Source: Plantago elongata (lineage: Eukaryota; Streptophyta; Magnoliopsida; Lamiales; Plantaginaceae). From it: a stretch of 64,000 bases of DNA. This document shows positions 48,140-59,864 of this stretch, piece by piece (position 1 is the stretch's first letter; every line of letters begins with the position of its first letter). The stretch is from positions 1-64,000 of the forward strand of contig JAYMSP010000183.1 in assembly GCA_036897095.1 (NCBI GenBank). The letters are read 5' to 3'. The notes under the pieces were generated by a model. It worked only from the letters and a program-made list of their open reading frames with translations. It was not told the DNA's origin and made no database searches. The translations under genes and the position numbers were made by a program.

Positions 48140-50114
48140 TGAAAGAATACTTTCTGTAATTATATTTAAAAGTATACATGAATATTTATACAAGAGAAAT
48201 CTAACTAATCGAACTATATTTAAAAAACTAATTCTATTATAATTCTACTAATCTAGCTAGATAACATAAGTATCCTAATCATAAAATATTTACATAATCT
48301 ACCATACCTCCCACAGTCGAAACGGGAGGAGGACGAACACTTAGACTGGATCTAAAATCCTCAAATAATACTCTAGAAAGTCCCTTCCTGGAGATAATCT
48401 GGTAGCGTGAAGGAACATGAAGTACACAAATCTTCCCACAAGCAACTTACTCATGAACAAAATGAATATCCATCTCAATATGCTTGGTTCGTTGGTGTTG
48501 AACTGGATTGCCTGATAGATATATAGCACTGATATTGTCACATTATACGAGAATTGCCTTCTCAATGGAACAATGAAGCTCAAGTAAAAGATTCCGAATC
48601 CAACAAGACTCAGCAACAACATTAGCGATCCCACGATATTCAGCTTCAACACTGGAACGAGACAATGTAGATTGCCGTTTGGATGGCCACGAAATCAGAT
48701 TATCCCCAAGAAACACACAATACCCTGAAGTCGAACGACGAGTGTCTGGACAAGCTCCCAAATCCGCATCAGTGTAGGATACAAGCTTCGAACCCGAGGA
48801 GAGGTAGAGATGAAGTCCGTGGTGTATGGTTCCATGTAGGTATCGAGTAATGGGTTTTAATGCATTCATGTGTATATCCTTTGGGTCATACATACGTAAA
48901 CATACATGTTGAACAATGCATGAGATATCCGGGAGAGTAAAAGTCAAATACTGTAGAGCTCCAACAAGACTCCTATAAGGTGCAGGATCGACATAAGGAG
49001 TACCGAGTGTGCTACTCAATTTAGGATTAGTATCCATCGGAGTAGCAGTAGACTCACATGACGACATACATGAACGCTCAATAATTGCTTCTGCATACTT
49101 ACGCTGAGAAAGAAACATGCCGGATTTGTGACGAGTCACGGAAATACCAAGGAAATAATTCAAAGGTCCAAGATCTTTCATAGAAAATTCTGAAGCAAGC
49201 AAAGTCATGATCGAATGGCAAAGAGTCGTCGATGAAGTGGCCAATATGATATCGTCCGCATAAAGTAATATGTATGCCATATCCGAGCCTTTCATGTAGA
49301 TAAATAATGACGTATCCGCTTAGCTATTGAAAAATCCGAGAGATGAGACATAATCTGCAAATCTTTTGTACCATGCCCGTGGAGCTTCCTTGAGCCCGTA
49401 CAATGATTTTTTCAATAAGAAAACATGATCCGGATTATGTTTATCTCGAAAACCAAGAGGTTTATGCATATAAACGGTTTCTTTGATGTCACCATGAAGA
49501 AACGGGTGAATCTGCCAAGACCTGGGTAATGCCAAACTCAATACCGTACGGATGGTAGCCGGTTTGACCACCGGACTAAATGTTTCACCACAATCGATAC
49601 CCGCATGCTGAGTTTTCCCATCATCTACAAGATGAGCCTTATATATCTCAAAGTCACCGTTAGATTTCACCTTGCGGATGGCGATCGAAAATTGCTAGAA
49701 GAAGTCGATGATCGTAGCTAAAAGCGCTAGCACGTCATACATCATGCAATAAGAACGGACGGCGGTCGACGATGGTGAGTTGAAGGTCACATAATGGAAC
49801 AAGCTTCGATGTCAGAAAAGCAGATCGCAATACAAATAGCGATCAATCGGAGTGGCCAATGTGTGACGTGAGGTCAGACGGAGTATTGAAAATAACAAAT
49901 GTATTTGGTTAGAGATGGCAGCGGAAGAGATACACAACTTAACGTGATACGATGAAAGAATACTTTATGTAAATTATATTTAAGAGTATACATGGGTATT
50001 TACAAGAGAAGTCTAACTATTTAAATACGTTGGAAAACTAATTCTAATATAATTCTACTAATTCAACTAAATTGCATAAGTATCTTAATTCTAGAATATT
50101 TACATAATCTACCA
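48140..50114 (-). mobile_element. Ty1/copia fossil with both LTRs
   Basis: LTRs of about 165 bases lie at 48140-48304 (3' LTR) and 49953-50114 (5' LTR). Each starts TGGTAGATTATGTAAATATT on the minus strand and ends TATTCTTTCA, and they differ at roughly one base in six by eye, so the copy is old. A primer-binding site related to TGGTATCA follows the 5' LTR, and a polypurine tract (GACTGTGGGAGG) precedes the 3' LTR. Recognisable parts between them are a leader, reverse transcriptase (SLYGLKEAPRAWYKRFADYV, LLYADDIILA) and RNase H (DTRRSTSGYCVFLGDNLISW, SRSSVEAEYR). Broken, with at least two breaks. No clean target duplication was seen. Confidence 0.9.
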
Positions 50115-51150
50115 TCATGAATTATATAAAAAGATGTATAGCTGATTGAAAGTTAAAAGTATAAATGATTCATTTTTCGCGTATAACTTTTTCCATCGGG
50201 ATTCCTATGTGAAAAAAGTTTAGTTATAATCTTATTAAAGAAGTCCGTTAAAGAAATGATTATCTAACTAGTTTAAGCGTCTCTCTCAAAATTCAATACC
50301 ATTTTTTGGGAAGACTTGGTATATAGGCGGTCTAGCTCAAACTGCATTGGGGGTTTTTATCATAGTGATAGTAATCGTATCACATGTTAAAATTAAATAT
50401 TTTAATTAAACTTTTATCTACTATCAAAACCTTTTAAAATTCACACTTTTCACTAGATGTAGTATCAATTTTTACATATTACAATTTAAAAATAATTTGA
50501 CAATCATAAAAAATAAAAAATGGTCTATTTGATTTTGAAAAGTATTATTTATTGGAAAAAACTCCGGAAAATATATATTCGAATAGTTTTCATCTTCCTT
50601 TTCATTTTTGTGTGCTCTTTTTTGTTGTGTGCTTCAGGGCTGGTCAAAGCCCATTTTCCGGACCGGATAGGCCTAATTACCATCCCTACACAAGCCCAGT
50701 AAACCGATTGAATCATACAAGCCCAGACAAACAGAAGGACAGGCAAGCCCATTCAACTGAAAAGTTTGATCAAAATGATAAGCAACTGGGCGTTCCGACA
50801 ATCTAATTGGGAAATTCTAGCACAAGATCAATTTCATAAAAAATATCTAATATACACTAATAAAATATTATAATTTTAAGAATACTAAGTTAATATAATA
50901 TTTTAAATTAGAGAGTTGTGTGTTAATGTAATATTGCAACTTATATTTCTAATTTAATAAAAGTTTTGCGGGCTGTAATGCGATTTAAGTACATAGACCT
51001 TTCTTCAAAATAAATAACTCAAAGGACAGTTTGCCAGTCACATAACCAACGAGAATAACTTGGAAAATCGTATGAGAGGGACAATTTTATTTTTGAATCA
51101 CGAAAAGAAAAGGAAAAAAGATTAATCACGGAACAGTATGAGAAATATGC
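50115..51150. other. A+T-rich spacer between retroelement fossils
   Basis: No gene found. ORFs on both strands at 50520-50806 lack any family signature. Confidence 0.4.
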
Positions 51151-51650
51151 AGATCACGAAGCAAGTATAACAACCATTGGCCCTCACAAACTGCATTTGC
51201 AAAAGCTCTATACTTTGCTTCAGTCGAAGATCGACTAATCACTTATTGTTTCTTGTTCTTCCAGCTGACCAAAAAATCACCAAGTAGAAACAATATCCAG
51301 TGACACTCTTTCGAGTTTCAACACATCCTGCCCAGTCAGAGTCAACATAGCCTTTTAAAAAAAAGTCAGATTGGACAGGATAGAACAAAGCACTACCAAA
51401 GGTCCCTTTTAAGTATCTTAAAACTCTATAAGCAACATTTATATGTATATCAATAGGTTTAGATATGAATTGACTCAATGTTTGAACATAAAAATATATG
51501 TTAGGCCTGGTGACTGTTAAATACCACAGGCAACCAATCAATCTCCTATACATAGAGGGATCAGGAAGAGAGTTGCCATCTGAAGTACAAAATTTTGTCA
51601 TGTTGTCCATTGGTGAGTCGGCAGGTTTGTATATCACTTCTTCTTTCATT
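51150..51650 (-). mobile_element. Ty1/copia RNase H fragment
   Basis: The minus strand encodes the connection/RNase H part of a copia polyprotein (YRRLIGCLWYLTVTRPNI, GYVDSDWAGCVETRKSVTGY). It is from a different copia lineage than the fossils at 48.1 and 54.0 kb, since it has DWAGCVETRKSVTG rather than D-GCPDTRRSTSG. A partial, broken fossil without visible LTRs, abutting the TRIM-like element on the right. Confidence 0.85.
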
Positions 51651-51978
51651 CATCTTCAATTAAAATCGATACTGCAGTTGCATTGTAAATGTTTTTTTTC
51701 TTTTCCAATTTTATACAAGTATCGGAGGCTTTAAGGGGTAGATGAGTCCATTTAAACATGGTATCAAAGATGAACTACTCAAGTAGATGTTGAATTTTAA
51801 CTGCACTGGTCCCTATCTGCCTGCTTTGGGTTTGCCCCTCTCTATTGCCACGTGTTGAGGTCGGGTCTACCGGCTCACACGTAAATGGCATGTTAAATAT
51901 ACAACATCACTTGAGAGCATCTTGGACACTCACTATAATATATTGGACAACTCTCTCCCCTTACAAGGTCTTCTTGAG

Positions 51979-52862
51979 AATGGTTGATTAATAATCATAA
52001 CCATAACTACTATTCTGATTTAGGTTATAACCATAACAATAACCAGTTAATAATAACCGTAATCGAAAAAAAATTCCTCACTAGTTATGATTAGGTCATA
52101 TAACCGGAAATAACCATAGGTATAGGTTATTGGTCGGTTTTTTGAAAATTCTTTCTTACTCGGGGTGAAAAATTGCAAAAATTATTTTTAGTAAAAAATC
52201 GCAAAAATAATTTTAATTTTCTTGCGTTTCACGAAATTTTAATTTTTTTTGGGATACCCGTGGGTGGGGTACCCCACCCCCTACCCGACCAAAACAAAAA
52301 AAATTTTGACAAAAATATAAATTTTCTTGCGTTACACGAAATTTTAATTTTTTTTATCGTATACCGGGGGGGGGGGGGGGACCCCCCCCCGACAGAAAAA
52401 AAAAGTTAACAAAAATATAAATTTTTTTGCGTTTCACGAAATTTAAATTTTTTTTGTCAGGTACTCGGCGAGTGGGGTGGAGTACCCGACCCCTACTCGA
52501 CAAAAGAAAAGGTTAACAAAAATATAACTTGCGTTTGACGAAATTTTAAAATTTTTTTTCGAGTACGGGTCACCCGACAAAAAAAAAAAAAGTTAACAAA
52601 AATGTAACTTTTCTTGTGTTTCACGAAATTTTACTTTTTTTTGTCGGCTACCGAAGAGGGGGTATCCTACCCGACAAGAAATGTAAGTTAACAAAAATAT
52701 AATTTTTTTGAAATTATAACAAAAAAAATTGAAGCGGTTTTTAACCTTAACCATAACCTGAAGTCAGATTGGTTACGGTTGTAATCGGTCAATTATTGAA
52801 CGGTCACGGTTACAGTTATGGTTAATAACCGTTCAGAAAAGTTAATGATTATTAGCTGTTTA
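51979..52862. mobile_element. Inverted-repeat element with five tandem copies inside, nested in an LTR
   Basis: Arms of about 130 bases (51985-52110 and 52735-52862) are inverted copies rich in TAACCATAACC and begin TAATAATCAT. The interior (about 52200-52700) consists of about five tandem units of 85-110 bases. Each has CTTGCGTTTCACGAAATTTT, then a G/C-rich hairpin with GGTACCC- or GGGTACC-like halves, then TTAACAAAAATATAA. It is non-coding. The family was not recognised, and a non-autonomous foldback/MITE-like DNA element is the best fit. Confidence 0.65.
52200..52705 (+). repeat. Tandem ~85-110-base repeats with G/C-rich hairpins
   Basis: Units start near 52222, 52328, 52424, 52527 and 52612, each at a GCGTTTCACGAAATTTT-type block. 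The second unit contains a run of 15 G, an A and 9 C (52366-52390) in place of the GGTACCC hairpin. Confidence 0.8.
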
Positions 52863-52910
52863 AGGTACCATTTTCTGACTTATTAAGGGGTGGATGAGCC
52901 CATTTCAACA

Positions 52911-53983
52911 TAATGTGTGCGGTATCAATGCCGCACAATGAACCAAATGTTATGCGGGCACGATGCAATTTCGTATGCTGAGGTCTCATTGCACCTAGCT
53001 AGGTTAACTTGAATTCAAATTTCCGAAGCGTTAATATGTGCACCCCCAAATATACAGAGAGATTAGAAATTAGTTAGTTAGGTTATGCAACTTTAGAGTT
53101 TGTAAACTCGAAATATTTATATATGTTGAAAATTCACAATTTCAGAATTGTGGTGACAACTCCAGGTCTTGGAACTTGCATCAAATATGACAAATCTTAA
53201 TTAATCGAGATATTAAATTGGACAATTTAATGTATATGGTTGTTAGATTATGCGGTCCACATGAGTGTAGACGAAGATTAGAAATAGTTTAAGGTGAAGA
53301 AAATCTTAAGCCGAATTAGCGTGGATCTCATTTGAGTTAAACTGACGTTTAAGGTTTGTTTTGATCGAAGTTGACAATGTGGTCTAGAAATCATTGATCC
53401 TGACACAGGATCAGTGTCTGTCAAATAGGGGTAACCACCCAATCTAATCTAGTTTCTTTTCATTAAGTACAAAGAGTATTAGATAATCATAATACCGTGA
53501 CAAATTAGCACATAATTCCCTCCACCAAATTGTATGAACAGTTAGCATTACTCAAGCATTTTAATGACAATATCAATATTCATGATTACAGATTGCCCTT
53601 ATTTTTCCCAGTCATCGTTTTTGGACATGGGTATTTTCTATGGTGAATCTGGAAGAGGTGAAGAATTTACGCAGTGTGAGAGATTTTAGTGATGGTCGGC
53701 TAAGAAATTAAACAAGGAACAAGGAGATTTTCTCAATTTTTTGGAAAGAAATTAAGGAAGGAGAAAGAACAAAATGTATTGTTGGTTAGGTGAAAAAGGG
53801 ACATAATTTGAATTCCGATATACATTTATAATTTCATTTATCATAAGAACAAGTGAACAATCTAATTTGTATTACAAATTTTCAAAATTAATTGTTTATG
53901 ATGTGGTCAAAATAATACTTAATTCGTTATGTTAAGTTGTATACATTTACTATTACGACACTTACTGCGAAGTACAAATCAAT
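52911..53983. other. Spacer between TRIM-like element and copia fossil
   Basis: No gene or further named repeat recognised. Confidence 0.4.
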
Positions 53984-56126
53984 ATTTAGATTATGTAAAT
54001 ACGTTTGACTCATAAGTATTTCATATTTTGAATATCTATTTAGATTAATCTTAGAATCTTAGAATCCTAGTTAGATTAGACATAGTTTGTAACTTGTATA
54101 TATACTTTTGTTATTCATTGAAATATAATTACGGAATTACATTCTTTCATGGTATCAAGTCTGGTTCTCTAAACACCACACCTTCCGCTGCCATACACAA
54201 CAAATCGTTTTTCTTCGATTTGTTTTTCTCTCACGATTTTGTCTCACACAAATTCCGTGCTTCTCCAGTCGATCTTGCCTCACGCAAGCTTCGATCTTCA
54301 GCCTCCCTGCCCCCTCTTCAAAATCGACAGCTTCTTCCTCACGAAAAGCTATTTCGATCCTCACCTCTGTTTTTTTCTTTCCCTGATCGAATCTGCTCAG
54401 GTTGCTGTGGAACAGTCCCATCTTCTTACTACAACTCCTCGTTCGAATAAGCCTCTCTGCGCTTCTGACCTCACGTCAATTTAGATATCCAACTTTGTCC
54501 GTTCCCTACTTAGCTGTGGGATTTAGTTCACCGTCCTTTTGATGTTAATGTGATTCGGTCTATGTGAATTTTTACTCATAAAGTCAGGTCCTTTGAGAGG
54601 CATAAAGCCCGTCTTGTAGGTGATGGAAAAACTCAGCGTGTTGGCATTGATTGTGTTGAAACGTTCAGTCCAGTGGTAAAACCAACCACGATTCGTACAG
54701 TTCTCAGCATTGCTCTATCTCGGAAGTGGTCAATTCATCAATTGGATGTCAGTAATGCTTTTCTCCATGGAAATTTGAAGGAAACTGTTTATATGCATCA
54801 GCCTATGGGTTTTCGTGATCGAGATCATCCCGACTATGTATGTTTGCTCAAGAAGTAACTTTACGGTCTCAAACACGCTCCTCGGGCTTGGTATAAATGT
54901 TTTGCTGATTTTGTTTCGACCATTGGTTTCACCAACAGTTGATCAGATACTTCCCTGTTTTTATACCGACACGGTTCTTATATGGCCTACTTGTTGTTAT
55001 ACGTTGATGACATTATTTTGACTGCTTCCTCGGTTTCGCTTCGCAAATCGATTATACCGCAGCTCAGCTCGGAATTTGCTATGAAAGATTTGGGTTACTT
55101 GAACTACTTTCTCAGGATCAATGTTATCCGACACAAGGGAGGGTTATTTTTGTCACAACAGAAGTATGCAATGGAAATTGTCGATCGGGCCAGCATGTTA
55201 TCTTGCAAACCAAGTCGTACACCGGTTGATACTCAACCGAAGATCAGCACGACTACTAGTCCGCCATTCGCCGATCCTTCCTTTAATCGCAAACTTGCAG
55301 GTGCATTACAATATATTACCTTCACTCGACCGAATATCTCTTATGTCGTACAACAAATTTGTCTTCATATGCATGACCCTCGTGATGAGCATAAGCTTGC
55401 GTTGAAGCGTATCATACGCTATATACATGGCACTCTTAGAATTGGATTGCATCTTCGACCTTCATCCCTTAAGGATCTTGTTGTGTATACTGATGCTGAT
55501 TGGGGTGGTTGCCCGGATACGCGACGGTCTACGTCTGGTTATTGTATTTTCTTGGGCGACAATTTGGTCTCTTGGTCTTCCAAACGTCAACCTACTATGT
55601 CCCGTTCCAGTGCCGAGGCCGAGTATAGGGACGTTGCCAACGTGGTGTCTGAATCATGTTGGTTGCGCAATCTTCTTCTTGAACTTTATTGCCCGATCGT
55701 CAGGCTACGCTTGTGTATTGCGACAATGTGAGAGCTATCTATCTCTCTGAAAATCCTGTTCAGCATCAACGTACGAAGCACATTGAGATGGACATTCACT
55801 TTGTTCGAGAAAAAGTTGCGCGTGGTGAGGTTCACGTTCGTCATGTGCCATCTCGATACCAGATTGCAGATATTTTTACTAAGGGATTACCCCTAGTACT
55901 ATTTGATGATTTTAGCACCAATCTCAACATTGGTGATCCTTCATTTTCGACTGCGGGGGAGTGTTAGATTATTTAAATACGTTAGACTCCTAAGTATTTC
56001 ATATTTTGAATATCTAGTTAGATTAGTTTTAGAATCTTAGAATTCTAGTTAGATTAGACATAGTTTGTAACTTGTATATATACTCTTGTTATTCATTGAA
56101 TACAATTACGAAATTATATTCTTTCA
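53984..56126 (+). mobile_element. Ty1/copia fossil with both LTRs
   Basis: LTRs of about 165 bases lie at 53984-54149 and 55962-56126 and differ at roughly 8% of positions by eye. The primer-binding site TGGTATCAAG begins at 54150 and the polypurine tract GACTGCGGGGGAG ends at 55961. Recognisable parts are a leader, reverse transcriptase ([32 protein letters not shown]) and RNase H (DTRRSTSGYCIFLGDNLVSW, SRSSAEAEYRDVANVVSE). The LTRs, leader and RNase H are clearly related to the minus-strand fossil at 48.1-50.1 kb, so the two belong to one family. Broken, with at least three breaks, but younger than that copy. Flanking duplications are not clean. Confidence 0.92.
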
Positions 56127-57126
56127 CCAACTTTTAAAGGACAAAGTTTGGTGTGGAAATAAAAAAGTTGTACCAACAACATTACACATTATACATTAAA
56201 TTGGATTTAGGTTTTGTGCTGAACAATGTTGTACTCTTTATTCTTATGGTAGTACATTTTCCCTGTTTGGGCAGTTAAATCTCCGTTTTCTTTAAACTTT
56301 AAACAAAGTAAGAACTCATCTCGCAAGTAATTTTACAATCAATGAACTCATTTTATCTCCAAGATTCAAGCTTTTTACAACCTCAGGCAAACTCCTATGA
56401 TCAATACAATCAATAAATTAGACTTTCTTTTTTTGTCTAAGCATCATGTAATTTCTATGTATGCCCGGATCATGATTACCCGTGTTAGGAAATCTCTTAT
56501 ATCTCTTTATAGGTCATCGAATTTGACAAGTAATCCAGCAGTAGAAAGGAAGAATATCATTTGCTATTTTCAACCAAGATATAAGAACACGTCTATGTCA
56601 GTAATCAATATGTAACAACTAACAACCCGACCTTCTGTGGGTTGACACCTCGCTCTTTGAGTCGGAATGGGACACAAACGTCTTGTTGTTATGATATTCT
56701 CGACTTCAGATTGGAGACTGCATCCAAAACCATTTACAGTATAGGAAGTATCTGTACCTACAAGACCTATAACACTCACATTCTTAAACGATGTGAGATA
56801 CGAGGCATTTTACGAGATGTAAGAAAATCATGAAAATCGATCATATACACTCGGTACACACTTATGAAGAAGACAATATCGTGGGGTTTCTAACATGACG
56901 CTAGCCATGTGTTTTAGGAATAAAAACTCTGACATATTTCAGCTTTTTATTTTCCATTCACAAATAACTGGTTTGATGTTAATTCCGAAAGCGATTCTCC
57001 ATGTGCTTTCATTACATAGCCTCATGACCTTTCTACCCTCACTGTTCTCTATATATAAGCTCATCTTCATTATGAACTTTCTAAATATACTCACTTCATA
57101 AGAGAACACACATACATCCATAAGTT
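56127..57126. promoter_or_regulatory. Spacer and promoter of the 57127 gene
   Basis: No gene is supported in 56127-57000. A well-formed TATA box (CTATATATAAGC) at about 57049-57060 is followed by a roughly 65-base leader before the ATG at 57127, a normal plant core-promoter spacing. Confidence 0.55.
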
Positions 57127-57480
57127 ATGATGCCAGTGGATTCCCAAGATGCACAGCGACGTCGGAAGGTTCCATACGAGAGGCTAAACAGTGCTGACCG
57201 TGAGAAATCTGGAAGTACGAGATGCTTGTGGATTAAGAGGCTAAACGGAAGGGTTAAAGGAGTTAAGTTGTCGCGTTCAAGAAAGATTACTTGGAAGCCA
57301 TTCTCGCTTACATGTATGTTCTCAAGGAAGATTTCCAAGTATTACGCGGAATTCTTGAGAAGAATGAAGATGGATGAAGCATGTCCCGGGATTACCTTTT
57401 CATGCCATTGGGGTCTGCCAGTCCTTTCTCATTGTTCATCTGAAAGTCGTCGTCGAAAGAATGCGTGCTATGTACAATGA
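57127..57480 (+). CDS. Small basic protein of unknown function
   Basis: An intronless ORF of 117 residues starting MMPVDSQDAQRRRKVPYERL. The middle is strongly basic (CLWIKRLNGRVKGVKLSRSR, KITWKPFSL) and continues FSRKISKYYAEFLRRMKMD, followed by a cysteine-containing tail ending RRKNACYVQ. The roughly 60-residue charged core resembles short plant proteins with RxKGxRLSRSRKLxWK that I recall only as uncharacterised. A TATA box sits at an appropriate distance upstream, which supports a real gene. The tail after about residue 85 looks less constrained and could be a frame-altered or lineage-specific end. No signal peptide or membrane segment is evident. Confidence 0.65.
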   Translation: MMPVDSQDAQRRRKVPYERLNSADREKSGSTRCLWIKRLNGRVKGVKLSRSRKITWKPFSLTCMFSRKISKYYAEFLRRMKMDEACPGITFSCHWGLPVLSHCSSESRRRKNACYVQ

Positions 57481-59864
57481 CAGTGGGTTGATTAACATTG
57501 TACTCAGTTAGTTCCATTACATACAGTATTATCTGAGTTCCTGAAGATATTAGCATGTATGATTGTATGAATATTATTTTCATTAATATCGGTGTGATCA
57601 ATTTGTCTATTTTATGTGAATGTTAAGGACATAGGGCCATGAAAGTCACTATATTGGCCAAGCTCAATTTATGTAATTTGCAGAAACAGAATAAATATCG
57701 TTGGATTACAAGAGATAGAAACATACAAGGGGCCAGCAAGAGGCCATATATCTGAACAGAAAAAGGACGTTGTTTATTTATCCAAAATGCCAAAATTTTA
57801 TAAGCTGATAAAACGTGATGTGTTCTCTAGCATGACAAAATGGTACTTGCAATGTCATGTGACAAACCATATAAACCCAACAAGGATGGATGGTATCCAA
57901 GAGTTCATTAATATTCTGGGTAGGGATTATACTATGCCCCAAATGAAACCACTAGTACAAACTGTGTGAAATAAATATCCAAATAAATTCACATATAATT
58001 TCACGAACCTTTTTCTCATTGCTTCATACCCTTAAACATTAGAGGGATAATTTCACACAAGCAACATGTATATTATGAAGGACTACGTAAGGACCATCAC
58101 ATACACACTCTCCTAAAGCCGTGTAAAAATCAAGCGTAAACTATTCAGTGGCGGAACTAGCGACTGGGGGCATATAACACGCGGCTCAAAGAGACTAAAC
58201 CTGTTCCTACAAAGTCTTAGGCCCCCTGGAAAAAGCGATATGACATACAAGTTTGTTGTCAAAAGGAGCAGCAGTAACATGATGGGTTGAGAAGCACGAC
58301 AAAAATGGTGTCTACTTGTGTAAATTGTGATACAGAGACAAGTGATCAGAGCTGCATATTGTGTCTCGTTCTTGTCACTGAGGATGAATCAATCGTTGTA
58401 TGGGTCTCCCAATCATTTAACTTTATAATTCTAGCCTGCAGGCATGGCCCCGTCTATTGTGCACCATGTTTCGAAATACTGTTGGGATTATAGTTTTATC
58501 TATATGTTTTGGCTTCTACTTCAATTTTGGAGAACAACTTGTTAATTTAGTCCAATTATTTAGTTAGGTTGTCACGAGTAGGTTTTGGTGGCCATGTCGG
58601 TCCTATCCCAAAAATTTGCTAAGCACGCAAACTTGGTCGAAATATCAGCGTGAATTTTTGATCGATATGTTAAAACGAACTTGCTTACGTGAGAATTGGT
58701 GATCTAGGTGCTCAAGGGATGAATTGTTATTTATGTCCCACATAAACATGAATAGTTTACACCTAGAACGCGAATCCAATTCGTCACATAATTAAGTTCG
58801 TTTTGTCCGAGGGTTCATAAGACCAACCTTGACTTTTGTCTAGGTTTGATATACAAAGGGGTACAATTTCCTCTTAAGAGAATTTATCAGGGGAGAAAAT
58901 TGTTTCATATCTTATAGAGGATGTCCATAATATTCTCAAATGACGTGGAATATTTAACATGTTCTATCATGTGCGAGATGGTATATCCGAGTTTAATACG
59001 TTGCAGTAGAAATTGACAAGCCCAGAGCTGCTCAAGGGGCAACATATAACTTGATCAGTTCATAAGTTATTGAATTGAGCTCAACTATTCTTTATAATGA
59101 AGGAATGAACTTGTAAAAAAAGAGAATTATACCATATTTTAGTAGAATGTTTAGGATATTCTATTAGATATTAATGGATTGATTGAGATAGAATTTGAGT
59201 AGTCCTTTTTAATTGAAATTGAATATTTTATGTATAAAATGTTCGATTTGAGTGGAAAAATGACCACTCCAGTATTTCAGTATGACATCTATGATTACAA
59301 AGTCTTGGACTACTAGAATCACCCTTACTATCAATTAGTCGTTCTCTCAGTTCATTTAAGAAAGAAAAAAAGAATTGGTGACAATTCAATTCAGAGAATT
59401 TACATGCTCTTACTAATACTTCCTTCATTCTCAATTAAAAATTTTCAGTTCACTTTTCTCTATCAATCATTAACACTTTTAACTAATTAGTTTTAAGAAT
59501 TACGCATATATTAAATTAAATTTGGTGAAGATAAAATTCTATGGAGGAAAAGTAGGTGCTTACTAAAATTAAGTGGTATCCGTCACGCTAGTGTGATAAA
59601 GACGGCAATGGTGATTAAGTAAAGACAAACAGGGTGGAAGAAGAAGAAGAGCATCAATCTCAAAACGTCATCTTCATTTCCCATTCTTTCCAGACTCTTG
59701 AAGCTAAACAAGAAAAAGAAAAGAATAAAGTTCATACTTTTCATGTAAAGTTTGGTTTTGAATCATAAATTCACAATAATCAGTACATTCTAAATAAGTT
59801 GCCAATCATGTTACTCAACAGGTGGTGATCGATTCTTGATCGGACAAGACACGTAAGCATATTC
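57481..59864. other. Spacer without recognised genes
   Basis: No gene is supported. CAGTGGCGGAACTAG at about 58146 is a sequence often seen at the ends of plant DNA transposons or LINEs, but no partner end was found. TACTTCCTTCATTCTCAATTAAAA near 59418 resembles a Stowaway MITE end. Confidence 0.35.

Larger units (their letters stand above)
51695..52910 (+). mobile_element. TRIM-like LTR element, 3' LTR interrupted by another element
   Basis: A partial LTR ends at 51758 (AGGGGTAGATGAGTCCATTT) and is followed immediately by a primer-binding site TGGTATCAAAG. The internal part is only about 130 bases with no coding sequence and leads to a second LTR starting TGTTAAATATACAACATC at 51891. That LTR runs to about 51978, is interrupted, and resumes near 52863 to end AGGGGTGGATGAGCCCATTT-CAACA at 52910. 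The tiny internal region marks it as a terminal-repeat retrotransposon in miniature. It is incomplete at its left side and old. Confidence 0.7.

Noticed and set aside
52200-52705. CRISPR-like array
   Set aside because: Units are 85-110 bases, diverged along their whole length, without constant short repeats and unique spacers, and the genome is plant nuclear.
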